Source: Aquiluna sp. (lineage in GTDB: Bacteria; Actinomycetota; Actinomycetes; Actinomycetales; Microbacteriaceae). Taken from it: DNA of 64,000 bases. Position 1 is the stretch's first letter. Each line of letters starts with the position of its first letter. The notes under the pieces were generated by a model. That model saw only the letters and a list, made by a program, of their open reading frames with translations, had not been told where the DNA came from and searched no databases. The translations under genes and the position numbers were made by a program. The stretch covers positions 16,446-80,445 of the forward strand of contig JAOHCW010000002.1 in NCBI GenBank assembly GCA_028095925.1, read 5' to 3'. Shown piece by piece: positions 33,471-42,223 of the stretch.

Positions 33471-34667
33471 TTAGCCCAGGTGCTCCATGGCAAGCGAGGC
33501 CAGTAGGGCCGAGCAGAGCGGCAGCACTGAGTCGTCAAATGTAGCCTTCGCCGAGTGGTTGGTCGGCGCTGTTTGGTAGTCGATCTCAGGCGGGCAGGCA
33601 CCAACGAAGACAAATGCTCCCGGTACCTCGGCAACTATCGATGCGAAGTCCTCACCTCCCGCAATCGGGTTCTGCATCGGAACATACCCGGCCTCACCCA
33701 CAAGGCTCTTCGCGACCTCTTCAACTCGCTCAACACTGGCTGCGTCGTTCATCAGCACTTTGGTGGCACGTCCGAATTCGACTTCAGCGCTCAGGCCAAA
33801 ACCCTCTGCTATCGAGTGGATGAGCTTTGGGGCTAGCTCATGAAGTTTCTTGGTGTTTACCTCCGAAAAGGTTCTCACCGTTGCCCCAAAGCTTGCCGAG
33901 TCCGCAATGACATTGGTGGTGGAATCGTCGCCAGCGCGGATCCAACCGACGTTGAGAATGACCGGGTCGAACTGATCGAAGCTCTTATTAATTAGGTTCT
34001 GCAGTGCAGTTATCGCCTCAACCATCGGGGTTACAGGGTCCTTGCTTAGCCACGGCATCGAGCCGTGACCGCCGGAGCCATGGAAGCTAACGTGTAGGTC
34101 ACCGGCGGATGCCATCAGCGGTCCTGGCTTGCAGGCAATCGCGCCCAGCGGCAGTGAGGTGAAAACGTGGAGGCCATAGGCTGCAACCGGCCTAGAGCCT
34201 GTTAGCTCGAGCATGCCCTCCTCAATCATGAGGTCGGCGCCATGGTGGCCCTCTTCGCCCGGCTGGAACCAAATCAGCACATCACCATTGAGCTCTTCTT
34301 TATGACTTGCCAGAATCTGAGCTGCGCCTATGGCGCCTGCCATATGCAGGTCGTGGCCGCAGGCATGCATAAAGCCATTAGTTGAGGCATACTCCAGCCC
34401 GGTCTCCTCTTCAACTTTGAGGGCGTCCATATCGGCTCTGAGTAAGACGGTTGGTCCGGGCTTTCCTCCGCGGATCACAAGAGCCATCGAGGTGAGGTCC
34501 TTGCCCAGGGTTATCTCGCCGAGGCCTTCGATTGATTCAAGGATTCTTGCCTGAGTTTTAGGCAGGTCCAGGGCGAACTCTGGGATTTGGTGGAGTTCTC
34601 GCCGGATACCGACAAGTGTTTGGGCATGTCCCGCTGCTTCCGCCAGCAAGGCCTTCGAATCAAGCAT
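33471..34667 (-). CDS. M20 family amidohydrolase (N-acyl-amino-acid deacylase type)
   Basis: Metallopeptidase of the M20D group, 398 residues. Zinc-binding segments are MHACGHDLHMAGAIGAA, WFQPGEEGHHGADLMIEEG (catalytic EE), YGLHVFTSLPLG, and a terminal NHSAKATFDDSVLPLC. The central dimerisation domain has FHGSGGHGSMPW. Likely substrates are N-acyl amino acids or hippurate-like compounds. AAGGAG lies a few bases before the ATG, so unlike its divergent neighbour it is leadered. Confidence 0.9.
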   Translation of the reverse strand: MLDSKALLAEAAGHAQTLVGIRRELHQIPEFALDLPKTQARILESIEGLGEITLGKDLTSMALVIRGGKPGPTVLLRADMDALKVEEETGLEYASTNGFMHACGHDLHMAGAIGAAQILASHKEELNGDVLIWFQPGEEGHHGADLMIEEGMLELTGSRPVAAYGLHVFTSLPLGAIACKPGPLMASAGDLHVSFHGSGGHGSMPWLSKDPVTPMVEAITALQNLINKSFDQFDPVILNVGWIRAGDDSTTNVIADSASFGATVRTFSEVNTKKLHELAPKLIHSIAEGFGLSAEVEFGRATKVLMNDAASVERVEEVAKSLVGEAGYVPMQNPIAGGEDFASIVAEVPGAFVFVGACPPEIDYQTAPTNHSAKATFDDSVLPLCSALLASLAMEHLG

Positions 34668-34705
34668 CTTTGCTCCTTTTAGCTCAGCACTTATCTTCGC
34701 ACTTT

Positions 34706-34711
34706 TACTAT
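34706..34711 (+). promoter_or_regulatory. -10 box (TACTAT) of ung
   Basis: TACTAT is followed by six bases and the ATG at 34718, which decides the start against the longer frame from 34616. Confidence 0.6.
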
Positions 34712-34717
34712 TGGCTC

Positions 34718-35359
34718 ATGCTCGATTCGATCCACCCGTCCTGGCAGCCCCTCTTCGATGAGCAGGCTGAGGTCTTGGATGAGATTCTGGCTGCTCTGCC
34801 CAAAGGAGGAATCACACCCAAAAAGGAGCAATTATTTAGGGCGTTTGAGCATGCTCCTGAGCACTATCGAGTCTTGATTGTTGGTCAGGATCCGTATCCA
34901 AATCCGCTCCACGCAATCGGCCTTGCCTTTGCCGTCCCAGAGGGAACAAAGCCGCCTCCTCCGAGCCTAAGAAATATTCTTTTGGAGCTTGAGAGCGATC
35001 TTGGAATAGTTCGCGATGGCTTTATTGAGAGCTGGTCTCTTCAGGGCGTGATGCTGCTAAATCGCCACCTGAGCACACTGGAAAATCAAACTGCAGCTCA
35101 CGTCTTGCTTGGTTGGGACCGTTTCACCTCTGCCGCTTGCCGCTACCTGGTAAGTGCTAATAAGGGCAGGCTGGTTGCGATTTTGTGGGGGGCGAAGGCG
35201 CAGGAGCTTGTTCCGGAACTAGGTGCTGCAAAGGTCATTAGCTCTCCGCATCCCTCCCCGCTTTCCTCATACCGAGGGTTCTTTGGGTCAAAACCTTTTT
35301 CTGGTTGTAACAAAGCACTTCTAGAGTTGGGATGTGAGCCGATTGATTGGAGCCGCTAG
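34718..35359 (+). CDS. ung: Uracil-DNA glycosylase, family 1
   Basis: Removes uracil from DNA, 213 residues. The catalytic motif is VLIVGQDPYPNPLHAIGLAFAV, and the DNA-binding loop is SPHPSPLSSYRGFFGSKPFS. The usual GQDPYH reads GQDPYP; the catalytic Asp is kept. The upstream extension to 34616 overlaps the divergent M20 gene and lacks family character, so I chose the leaderless ATG. The stop overlaps the next start by one base. Confidence 0.93.
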   Translation: MLDSIHPSWQPLFDEQAEVLDEILAALPKGGITPKKEQLFRAFEHAPEHYRVLIVGQDPYPNPLHAIGLAFAVPEGTKPPPPSLRNILLELESDLGIVRDGFIESWSLQGVMLLNRHLSTLENQTAAHVLLGWDRFTSAACRYLVSANKGRLVAILWGAKAQELVPELGAAKVISSPHPSPLSSYRGFFGSKPFSGCNKALLELGCEPIDWSR

Positions 35360-35922
35360 TGGTTGATTCCGAAACCAGGTGGCGACTGGTTCGCAAACTC
35401 AGGCAGAACCCCGAGGAGCCTCAGATTCCAGTGGTAATTCGCGATGCTCTCGAGCAGGATCTGCCGCAGGTTAGGGACATCTACAACTTCTTCATTCAAA
35501 ACACCGTCATCACCTTTGATGACAAGCCCCTTGACCTTGGCTACTGGCAGGACATTCACAAGCTACTAACTAAGAATTCGCTACCCTTCATAGTGCTCGC
35601 AAGGGGAGAGCAAGTGTTGGGTTTTGCCTATGTTGCACCCTGGCGCCAGAAGACCAGCTACCTAAAGATTGTCGAGAACTCCATTTACCTGGCGGCCGCG
35701 GCCACCGGAAAGAAACTTGGCAGCAGGTTATTCGATGAGCTAATTGAGCGCTGCCGGCAATCGGGCATCAAGGAGATCATTGCGGTCATTGCCGACCGCG
35801 GGGCTCACGCGTCTATTGCGCTGCATAAGAAGCATGGCTTTTTGGAGCAGGGCCACCTCGCGGATGTGGCGGTGAGGTTTGGCAGGCCAATTGGCAGCTA
35901 TTTGTATTCGCTGAAGCTCTAG
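35359..35922 (+). CDS. GNAT-family N-acetyltransferase (phosphinothricin-acetyltransferase-like)
   Basis: A 187-residue acetyltransferase. It has IRDALEQDLPQVRDIYNFFIQNTVITFDD at the start of the fold, FAYVAPWRQKTSY, and the acetyl-CoA loop region YLAAAATGKKLGSRLFDELI, which fits PAT-like proteins that acetylate small amines or amino-acid analogues. The GTG start overlaps the ung stop (TAGTG). It converges on the DeoR-type regulator with 4 bp overlap. Confidence 0.82.
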   Translation: MVDSETRWRLVRKLRQNPEEPQIPVVIRDALEQDLPQVRDIYNFFIQNTVITFDDKPLDLGYWQDIHKLLTKNSLPFIVLARGEQVLGFAYVAPWRQKTSYLKIVENSIYLAAAATGKKLGSRLFDELIERCRQSGIKEIIAVIADRGAHASIALHKKHGFLEQGHLADVAVRFGRPIGSYLYSLKL

Positions 35923-36689
35923 CTCGCTACCAATACCTCTTTTACCTTTGAGCGCAGTAGTTGCAGCTGCTTTGAACCAAGCCCCTGAGAGGTTATGACC
36001 ACGTCGGCTGTGTCGAAACCGGCAAAGGAGCTAAAGCCCTTGACTCCCCACTTCGAGTGGTCGGCTAGAACCACAAACTTCGCACTGCGCCTGATCACCT
36101 CGCGGTTGGTCTCTGCCTCCACGAGGTTTGGCGAGCTAAAGCCAAACTCCGGGTCCATGCCGTGGGTTCCCATGAAGACAATGTCGAGATTGAACCTGGA
36201 GAACACCTCTCCCGCGATATTGCCAACCAGAGAGTCGGTCGGGGTCCTTACTCCTCCTGTGAGGACGACCGTCTGGTCAGCCCTGGGCTTCTGAGCGAAC
36301 AGGTCTGAGATGGGGACCGAGTTGGTAACGATGGTTAGTGATGGCACCTCTCGCAGTCTCTTTGCCAGCGCATAGACCGAGCTTCCTCCCATTAGGGCAA
36401 CCGCCATCGCGGGTCTGACCATCTCGGCAGCTAGGGCTGCCATGGCATCCTTTGCGGCCTGCTCTTTCATGGAGTTTGCTGCAAATGGAGGTTCCACGGT
36501 CGAGGAGAGAGCGTTTGCCGTTACCCCACCATGGACCTTGTCGACCAGGCCTTGGGCTGCGAGGGCCTCAACATCCCTGCGAATTGTTACCTCGGAGACT
36601 TCCAGAGCTGCGGCAAGATCGGAGATACGCCTAGCACCTGAGGTGCCGACCTCCTCCAAAATCCGGGCTTTTCGCTGCGCTGCGAGCAT
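35919..36689 (-). CDS. DeoR/GlpR-family transcriptional regulator
   Basis: A 256-residue repressor-type protein: N-terminal winged helix (AQRKARILEEVG...SEVTIRRDVEAL) and C-terminal sugar-phosphate sensor domain (MGGSSVYALAKRL; VLTGGVRTPTDSLVG; VLADHSKWGVKGFSSFAG). Effectors of the family are phosphorylated sugars. It is divergent from the GH36-GH42 pair, so it probably controls galactoside use. AGGAGG lies 9 bases before the ATG. It is the only sugar regulator in the window. Confidence 0.9.
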   Translation of the reverse strand: MLAAQRKARILEEVGTSGARRISDLAAALEVSEVTIRRDVEALAAQGLVDKVHGGVTANALSSTVEPPFAANSMKEQAAKDAMAALAAEMVRPAMAVALMGGSSVYALAKRLREVPSLTIVTNSVPISDLFAQKPRADQTVVLTGGVRTPTDSLVGNIAGEVFSRFNLDIVFMGTHGMDPEFGFSSPNLVEAETNREVIRRSAKFVVLADHSKWGVKGFSSFAGFDTADVVITSQGLGSKQLQLLRSKVKEVLVAS

Positions 36690-37001
36690 TGGTTACCGCC
36701 TCCTGACTAAAAAAGATAACTAGGTTTTTGCGAATTTGGCCGTTTTGTTACTAACGGAATGATTACTTTTGTCGTTTTTAGTTCGAAAAGTTTGGGATTA
36801 TTGCCTAAGTTCGTTCACACCTAATCATTTGGGTTCAGCAGTGGGTCCAACATCAGTGACTGGGTTTGGGCGAGCGGACAGGCGCCTGGCCTCGGTGGGG
36901 CGCTGATAATTGAATAGCAATTGAGTAGTTACTGGGCGGAGTCTTTACTCCGCCCAGTAACGTATTCAAACTAGAGACAACGAATGTTTCGAGGTAGGTA
37001 A
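36690..37001. promoter_or_regulatory. 312-bp intergenic region between deoR-type gene and GH36
   Basis: No protein is apparent. Nearest the regulator is an AT-rich stretch with CCGTT...AACGG (36740-36757) and TTCGAAAAG-like elements that could be operators. Then comes a unique GC-richer stretch with no recognised remnant. AATTGAATAG and AATTGAGTAG lie 11 bp apart (36908-36928), followed by a strong hairpin. A five-codon ATG...TAA (36984-37001) ends exactly where the GH36 GTG begins. Confidence 0.5.
36928..36961 (+). terminator. Perfect 15-bp hairpin without T-tract, upstream of GH36
   Basis: GTTACTGGGCGGAGT pairs exactly with its complement across a CTTT loop. No T-run follows. It may be an attenuator, a terminator of a gene no longer present, or a transcript stabiliser for the GH36-GH42 mRNA. 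Confidence 0.55.
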
Positions 37002-39116
37002 GTGACTCTCCCCAAGACCGCCAGCATTGCCCAGGCAGGCACTCAGGTCATTTTTGATTTTTCATCCTCCACCCCGCAGATCCTGCACTGGGGCAGTGAC
37101 CTTGGGAATCAAGCGGTCGATCAACTCAGGGCCGCAAGCGTTCAACCCGCCGCTCATGCGGAGCTAGATGAGCATCACTTTGAGGGGATCTGGCGAGAAA
37201 ACGCTCGCGGCTTTATTTCGCGTCCGGCACTCTTGGGCCACCGCCTAGGTAAAGACTTCTCGCAGCTTTTTGAGCTTGTTGACGTGGCTTTGACGGAGTC
37301 CTCCATGGTTGCCACCAGCAGGGACGAGCGGGCGGGTCTTGAGGTCAAGGCAAGTTTCGTTTTTGTCGGTTCTGGGGTTTTGGAGATTCGCCAAGAGTTA
37401 AAGAACCTAGGCAGCGAGAGTTACTCGCTTGAGGCTCTCGAGGTGTTCCTGCCGCTACCTGACAGTGTTTCTGAGTCCATGGATTTTGCAGGGCGTTGGG
37501 TGAAGGAGCGTCAGCCCCATCGCAGGCAAATCCAGCCTGGGACTTGGGTTAGGGAAGAGCGCGAGGGTCGCTCGAGCCATGACTACACGATCTTGCAGCT
37601 TGCGATGACCAAAGGAGCGAATTACCAGCTCGGAGAGGTCTGGTCGATGGGGGTTGGGTTCTCGGGCAACTCTCGGCACTCAGTTGAAAGACATCAGTCC
37701 GGGAGAACCTACATCTCTGCTGGTGAGCTGCTGCTTCCAGGAGAGGTCATTCTCGAAGGCGGTGAAACTCACAGTGCACCTAGCGTCTATGCGATTCACT
37801 CCGCGGAGGGTATCGACGGCATCTCTCACCGCAGCTACAGCTGGCTCAGGGGCAGAAAAGAGCACCCTTCAAACATCAGGCCCAGGCCTCTCACTTTGAA
37901 CGTTTGGGAGGCTGTGTATTTCGATCACAACCTCGAGAAGCTCTCTGAGCTTGCCGATGTCGCCCAGGAGATTGGCGTTGAGCGCTTCGTTTTGGACGAT
38001 GGTTGGTTCGGGTCAAGGCGCGATGACACCCAGGGTCTTGGTGATTGGCAGATCTCCGATGAGGTTTGGCCGGAGGGTCTCGGGGCTCTCATTGAGAAGG
38101 TCAAGGCCTCGGGTATGGAGTTTGGGCTCTGGTTTGAGGGGGAGATGCTCAACCCCGACAGCGATGTTTATAGGGCACATCCGGATTGGATTCTCAAGGT
38201 CGGAGACCGCGTGCCACCGGAGGGAAGACGGCAACACGTTGTTGACCTCACCAACCCAGGTGCATACAGCTACATTCTCGAAGCGGTCGACAAGGTTCTC
38301 AGTGACTATGACATTGCCTATATCAAGTGGGATCACAACAAGTTCCTGCTTGAGCCCGCGAGCAATGATCGCCCAGCTGTCCACGAGCAGACCCTCGCCA
38401 TCTATGAGCTCTTTGCTGAGCTGAAGAGGCGCCACCCAGGCCTTGAGATCGAGTCCTGTTCATCGGGTGGCGGTCGTATCGACCTCGGCATGGCTCAGGC
38501 CGCAGATAGGTTCTGGACCTCTGACTGCAATGACGCGCTCGAGCGGCAATTTATTCAGCGCTATACCCAGATTGCGATTCCTCCCGAGATGCTGGGAAGC
38601 CACATCGGACCCACCCAGTCGCACACAACCGGCAGGGTGCACTCTCTTAGTTTCCGGGCAATTACCGCGCTCTTCGGGCATGCCGGTCTCGAGTGGGACG
38701 TCACCAAAACCACTTCCGAAGAGCGCAAGCTTCTGGCCTCTTGGAGTCAGTACTACAAGGCCAACCGAGAGCTGCTGCACACCGGCAAGATGATTCGGGT
38801 TGAGCAGACCGATGATGCCAGCTTTGTCCACGGTGTTGTTTCGCAAGATCGCTCGCGTGCGTTATTTGCGTGGGTTACGCTCGCGGGCCAGGCCGGCTCT
38901 AGGCCGAACGCGATTTGTTTCGAGGGGCTAGATCCACTGAAGGCCTACCTGGCAAAGGCCGCATTCCCTGCCGGCGAGCCAGCTTTCACCCAGCGCACCA
39001 ACGTTGCTTGGTTTGAGGGGGTCAAGATGACCGGTGAGGCTCTTAGAACAGTGGGACTTAGGAGCCCAATTATGAACCCAGAAAATGCACTACTAATCGA
39101 GATCGAGGAGATCTAA
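37002..39116 (+). CDS. Alpha-galactosidase, GH36
   Basis: Hydrolyses terminal alpha-galactosides such as melibiose or raffinose, 704 residues, typical GH36 length. An N-terminal beta-sandwich (to about residue 300) precedes the TIM barrel. The nucleophile Asp is in AYIKWDHNKF (about 444) and the acid/base in FWTSDCNDA (about 507); SCSSGGGRID is also diagnostic. No signal peptide is present, so it acts in the cytoplasm. The GTG start follows GAGGTAGG. The TAATG overlap couples it to the GH42 gene. Confidence 0.95.
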   Translation: MTLPKTASIAQAGTQVIFDFSSSTPQILHWGSDLGNQAVDQLRAASVQPAAHAELDEHHFEGIWRENARGFISRPALLGHRLGKDFSQLFELVDVALTESSMVATSRDERAGLEVKASFVFVGSGVLEIRQELKNLGSESYSLEALEVFLPLPDSVSESMDFAGRWVKERQPHRRQIQPGTWVREEREGRSSHDYTILQLAMTKGANYQLGEVWSMGVGFSGNSRHSVERHQSGRTYISAGELLLPGEVILEGGETHSAPSVYAIHSAEGIDGISHRSYSWLRGRKEHPSNIRPRPLTLNVWEAVYFDHNLEKLSELADVAQEIGVERFVLDDGWFGSRRDDTQGLGDWQISDEVWPEGLGALIEKVKASGMEFGLWFEGEMLNPDSDVYRAHPDWILKVGDRVPPEGRRQHVVDLTNPGAYSYILEAVDKVLSDYDIAYIKWDHNKFLLEPASNDRPAVHEQTLAIYELFAELKRRHPGLEIESCSSGGGRIDLGMAQAADRFWTSDCNDALERQFIQRYTQIAIPPEMLGSHIGPTQSHTTGRVHSLSFRAITALFGHAGLEWDVTKTTSEERKLLASWSQYYKANRELLHTGKMIRVEQTDDASFVHGVVSQDRSRALFAWVTLAGQAGSRPNAICFEGLDPLKAYLAKAAFPAGEPAFTQRTNVAWFEGVKMTGEALRTVGLRSPIMNPENALLIEIEEI

Positions 39117-41014
39117 TGCTGAACCTAGGAAAACTCCACTTCGGCGGCGACTACAACCCTGAGCAGTGGCCAAAGGATGTCTGGAAGCAGGACATTGAGC
39201 TGATGCAGAAGGCCGGAGTAAACCTCGTGTCTCTAGGAATTTTCTCCTGGGCCAAGATCGAACGCAGCGATGGCGATTACCACTTTGACTGGCTAGACGA
39301 GGCAATGGAGCTTCTCCACGAGGGCGGGATATCTGTTGACATGGCTACCGCAACAGCCTCTCCTCCCGCGTGGCTGTCAATGGCAAACCCGGAGATGCGG
39401 GCGGTCAACTTCGATGGGGTTCAGCTCTCTCACGGTGGCAGGCAGAACTACTGCGCTGCAAGCAGCGTTTATCGCCAGAAGGCCGATGCGCTAGTGGAGC
39501 AGATTGCATCGCGCTATGCCAAGCACCCAGCGGTTGTGATGTGGCACATCAATAACGAGTACGGTTGCCACGCTCCATACTGCTTCTGCGAAAACAGTCG
39601 GCAGGCATTTGTTGCATGGCTGAAGGAGCGCTACAGCTCATTGGACGAACTCAACGCCTCCTGGGGAACTGACTTTTGGTCACAGCGCTACTACGACTGG
39701 GACGAGTTGGTGGTTCCGAAGCGGACTCCAGATGGCACGCACCCAAACCCAGGTCAGCAGATTGACTTCAAGCGCTTCACCTCGGAGCTCACTCTCGACC
39801 TATACAAGATGGAGCGGGACATCATTCGGAAGCACGATTCGGTGCACCCGATCACCACAAACTTCATGTCCATGAAGTTCACCTACGCAATGGACTACTG
39901 GAAGTGGTCAAGGGAGATGGACTTTGTATCTACCGACCACTACCTCGCTCAGCACGATCCTGATAACCACATCGATCTCGCTCAGCAGGCCGATCTGACC
40001 CGCGGGTTCGCGAGCGGTAAGCAGTGGCTTCTCATGGAGCACAGCACCAGCGCGGTGAATTGGCAGCCTCGCAACTATGCGAAGACTCCTGGCCAGGAAA
40101 AGCGCAACAGCGCCAGCTTTGTAGCCAGGGGCAGTCAAGGCGTGATGTATTTCCAGTGGCGACAGTCGCAAGCTGGATCGGAGCGTTTCCACAGCGCCCT
40201 TGTTCCGCACGCCGGCGAGGACACCAGGGTATTTAGAGAGGTGAGTGAACTTGGAAACTGGCTTGCTGAAAACCCTGGGGTCGCAGATTACCCAACCGAT
40301 AGGGCAGACGTGGCCATGGTTTATGACTATGAGCAGTTTTGGGCTCTGATGCAGGCTAATTTGCCGACGCAGGACATTAGCTACGCCGATACGGTCGCGA
40401 AAATCTACCGCTCATTCTGGGAGAACGGCACCCGCGTCGACTTTGTGCCGGGGGATGTCGATCTTGAGACTCTAAAGCAGTACAAGCTTGTCGTGCTCCC
40501 CATGGTTCACATGCTCTCCGAACAGGAGGAGCAGGTTTATCACGACTTTGTCGCTCAGGGAGGAAACATCCTCATTTCCTACTTCAGCAATATTGCCGAC
40601 AGAACTCTGCGCGTGAAGCTTGGTGGCTACGGCGGCAAGCTTGTTCGCGATCTGGCTGGGGTCTATGTCGAAGAGTTCTACCCGCTTCGTGAGGGCCAAG
40701 GCAAGCTATCTAACGGCTACGAAATTGGGCTCTGGAGCGAGCTATCCAGGGCGGAGGGTGCCGAGGTCATTGCAAGCTTTGAGGCAACCGATGTCGATGG
40801 TTCGCCAGCGCTCACAGTCCGCGATCACTCTGGGGCCAAGGTTTGGTATCAGGGCACAGAGCTTTCTCTCAGCAGCCAAAAGAAGTTCTTGGGAGAAATC
40901 TGTTCTCAGCTCGGCGTCAGCTCCGAGGGGGGCGGTAGCACCGAAGTTGTGAGGCGAGGCCCCTTCAAATTCGAGATTGACCACAAGGCCAACACCGTGA
41001 GCCTCTCAAGTTGA
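39116..41014 (+). CDS. Beta-galactosidase, GH42
   Basis: Cytoplasmic beta-galactosidase, 632 residues. It opens HFGGDYNPEQWP, typical of GH42. The acid/base Glu is in WHINNEYGCH (about 147) and the nucleophile in LLMEHSTSAVNW (about 307). A trimerisation (glutamine-amidotransferase-like) domain and a small C-terminal beta domain follow. With GH36 it handles both anomers of galactosides. No permease or galactokinase is adjacent, so uptake must be coded elsewhere. Confidence 0.95.
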   Translation: MLNLGKLHFGGDYNPEQWPKDVWKQDIELMQKAGVNLVSLGIFSWAKIERSDGDYHFDWLDEAMELLHEGGISVDMATATASPPAWLSMANPEMRAVNFDGVQLSHGGRQNYCAASSVYRQKADALVEQIASRYAKHPAVVMWHINNEYGCHAPYCFCENSRQAFVAWLKERYSSLDELNASWGTDFWSQRYYDWDELVVPKRTPDGTHPNPGQQIDFKRFTSELTLDLYKMERDIIRKHDSVHPITTNFMSMKFTYAMDYWKWSREMDFVSTDHYLAQHDPDNHIDLAQQADLTRGFASGKQWLLMEHSTSAVNWQPRNYAKTPGQEKRNSASFVARGSQGVMYFQWRQSQAGSERFHSALVPHAGEDTRVFREVSELGNWLAENPGVADYPTDRADVAMVYDYEQFWALMQANLPTQDISYADTVAKIYRSFWENGTRVDFVPGDVDLETLKQYKLVVLPMVHMLSEQEEQVYHDFVAQGGNILISYFSNIADRTLRVKLGGYGGKLVRDLAGVYVEEFYPLREGQGKLSNGYEIGLWSELSRAEGAEVIASFEATDVDGSPALTVRDHSGAKVWYQGTELSLSSQKKFLGEICSQLGVSSEGGGSTEVVRRGPFKFEIDHKANTVSLSS

Positions 41015-41030
41015 TTCTTTGAATTCGCAG

Positions 41031-41045
41031 GAGCCCCATGGGCTC
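41031..41045 (+). terminator. Likely terminator after the GH36-GH42 operon
   Basis: GAGCCC and GGGCTC form a 6-bp stem with a CAT loop, followed by ACTCTTT. It lies 17 bases past the GH42 stop. Confidence 0.55.
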
Positions 41046-41117
41046 ACTCTTTAGGTAGCCAGGATTGACTTATTCACACCTCGAGAGGCACGTCTTCTTA
41101 GTGTGATTCAGATTAGC

Positions 41118-41123
41118 TAGATT
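41118..41123 (+). promoter_or_regulatory. -10 box (TAGATT) of the toxin-antitoxin pair
   Basis: TAGATT is followed by six bases and the antitoxin ATG at 41130, the leaderless spacing. Autoregulation by the antitoxin would be expected here. Confidence 0.55.
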
Positions 41124-41129
41124 GAGAGT

Positions 41130-41402
41130 ATGTCTAGCTTTTACTACAATTGTGGTAACCCTGAATTGGAGACCACTTTGAACACCTCATCTGTACGAAT
41201 TGCAACTGATCTTCTCGATGCGGCCAGACTTGCGGCCAAGGTTGAACATAGAACACTTCAGGGTCAACTCGAATATTGGGCTCGTGTTGGGAAGGCTGGT
41301 CTTGAAAACCCGGATCTGCCAATCGACTTTGTCTCTGAGTCTCTTGCTTCCCTAGCTGAACCTCGAGCGGAAGCACTGCCCTTCATACCTCGCTCATCGT
41401 GA
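41130..41402 (+). CDS. ParD-like antitoxin
   Basis: A 90-residue protein. The segment SVRIATDLLDAARLAAKVEHRTLQGQLEYWARVGKAGLENPDLP matches the ParD-like antitoxin family: a ribbon-helix-helix type N-terminal strand, then the HR(S/T)..GQ.EYWAR.G motif. The C-terminal tail should bind and block the toxin. The next gene starts inside its stop codon (GTGA), the usual toxin-antitoxin layout. Confidence 0.8.
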   Translation: MSSFYYNCGNPELETTLNTSSVRIATDLLDAARLAAKVEHRTLQGQLEYWARVGKAGLENPDLPIDFVSESLASLAEPRAEALPFIPRSS

Positions 41403-41674
41403 GTTGGGCGATCAGGCAAACTCGAAGGTTTCTTCGCACCTACAAGAGGTTGCATACGAATCAGGTCCTCGAGGTGAATCAGGCCATTGAAGCGGTGGCT
41501 GAAAATCCTCTTTTGGGAGAACCGAAGAAGGGAGATCTAAAACGCCTGAGAGTCCAAAAATTTTCGTGCTTGGGTCAGCAGCTGCTTCTCGGTTACTCGC
41601 TCGAAACCGAAGTCAAATTGATTTGCTTGGAAGCTTTGGGATCCCACGAGAATTGTTACAGAGACGCGAAGTGA
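41399..41674 (+). CDS. RelE/ParE-family toxin
   Basis: A 91-residue basic protein: RQTRRFLRTYKRLHTNQVLEVNQAIEAVAENPLLGEPKKGDLKRLRV followed by beta strands with QLLLGYSLE and KLICLEALGSHENCYRD. The G..KKGDL..LRV.KF segment and the terminal G.H.N.YRD are typical of RelE/ParE folds. It is either an mRNA endonuclease or a gyrase poison. It is coupled to the antitoxin and followed 14 bp later by the end of tRNA-Leu. Confidence 0.8.
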   Translation: MSWAIRQTRRFLRTYKRLHTNQVLEVNQAIEAVAENPLLGEPKKGDLKRLRVQKFSCLGQQLLLGYSLETEVKLICLEALGSHENCYRDAK

Positions 41675-41688
41675 ATCGAGGTTTGTTG

Positions 41689-41770
41689 TGCGGGTGAAGG
41701 GACTTGAACCCCCACGCCTCGCGGCGCCAGAACCTAAATCTGGTGCGTCTGCCAATTTCGCCACACCCGC
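41689..41770 (-). tRNA. tRNA-Leu (anticodon UAG)
   Basis: An 82-nt class II tRNA. The acceptor pairs GCGGGTG with CACCCGC; the anticodon stem CCAGA/TCTGG encloses loop TTTAGGT with anticodon TAG (reads CUA). The short variable arm (GCCGCGAGGC region) and T-arm GGGGG-TTCAAGT-CCCTT are normal. No CCA is encoded. It lies between the toxin-antitoxin pair and the Tad-like relic, on the opposite strand. Confidence 0.95.
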
Positions 41771-41851
41771 TAGAACGTCAATAGCCTAATGGGTTTCGGA
41801 GGCTGTGGAAAACCCGAGGCACTTTTTTGATGGTGATGCCATTGTTCAGCC

Positions 41852-42223
41852 ATGAATTTGTCCGAGGTACTAGATCGCTCCAGAGAACTTGTTCGTTCGC
41901 GGGGCTTAGATCCTGCTTTTGCAGCCGTCCAGGCCGTTGACGAGCTTGCTGAGGGATTCTCTGAGCCAATCGATGAGGAGCGGCTAATTGCTGAAGCAAA
42001 CCTTGAACTTAGTGGGTTTGGAGTCATTCAACCCTTCCTCGACGATCCCTCTCAACTTCCCCTACTGGTGGCGACCAAAGTCCAGGAGCTCTCTACTCCT
42101 TGGCAAAAGAGTGCCGAGCACAGGTTCAGCTGCCAACCTTGCGCGGCAGGCGGGCTTGCCACGCTTGAGATTGCAGTCGGCAATGCTTTGGCAGTTCAGG
42201 TTGCAGGTCTGGAGCCGGGGTGA
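41852..42223 (+). pseudogene. Truncated CpaF/TadA-like ATPase N-terminus (Tad pilus relic)
   Basis: A 123-codon frame. Residues about 10-70 resemble the N-terminal domain of actinobacterial CpaF/TadA: RELVRSRGLDPAFAAVQAVDELAEG, then SGFGVIQPFLDDPS, where TadA has AGFGPLQPLLDDP followed by the ATPase domain. Here that domain is missing; the last 50 residues have no match I recognise. It overlaps the TadE-like gene (GTGA). A CATTGT box six bases before the ATG suggests it is still transcribed. It might instead be a small intact gene of unknown role. Confidence 0.45.

Noticed and set aside
42061..42223. Frameshift that would restore the CpaF/TadA ATPase domain
   Set aside because: I read the other two frames after 42061; neither gives Walker A or other TadA motifs, so a simple frameshift does not explain the truncation.
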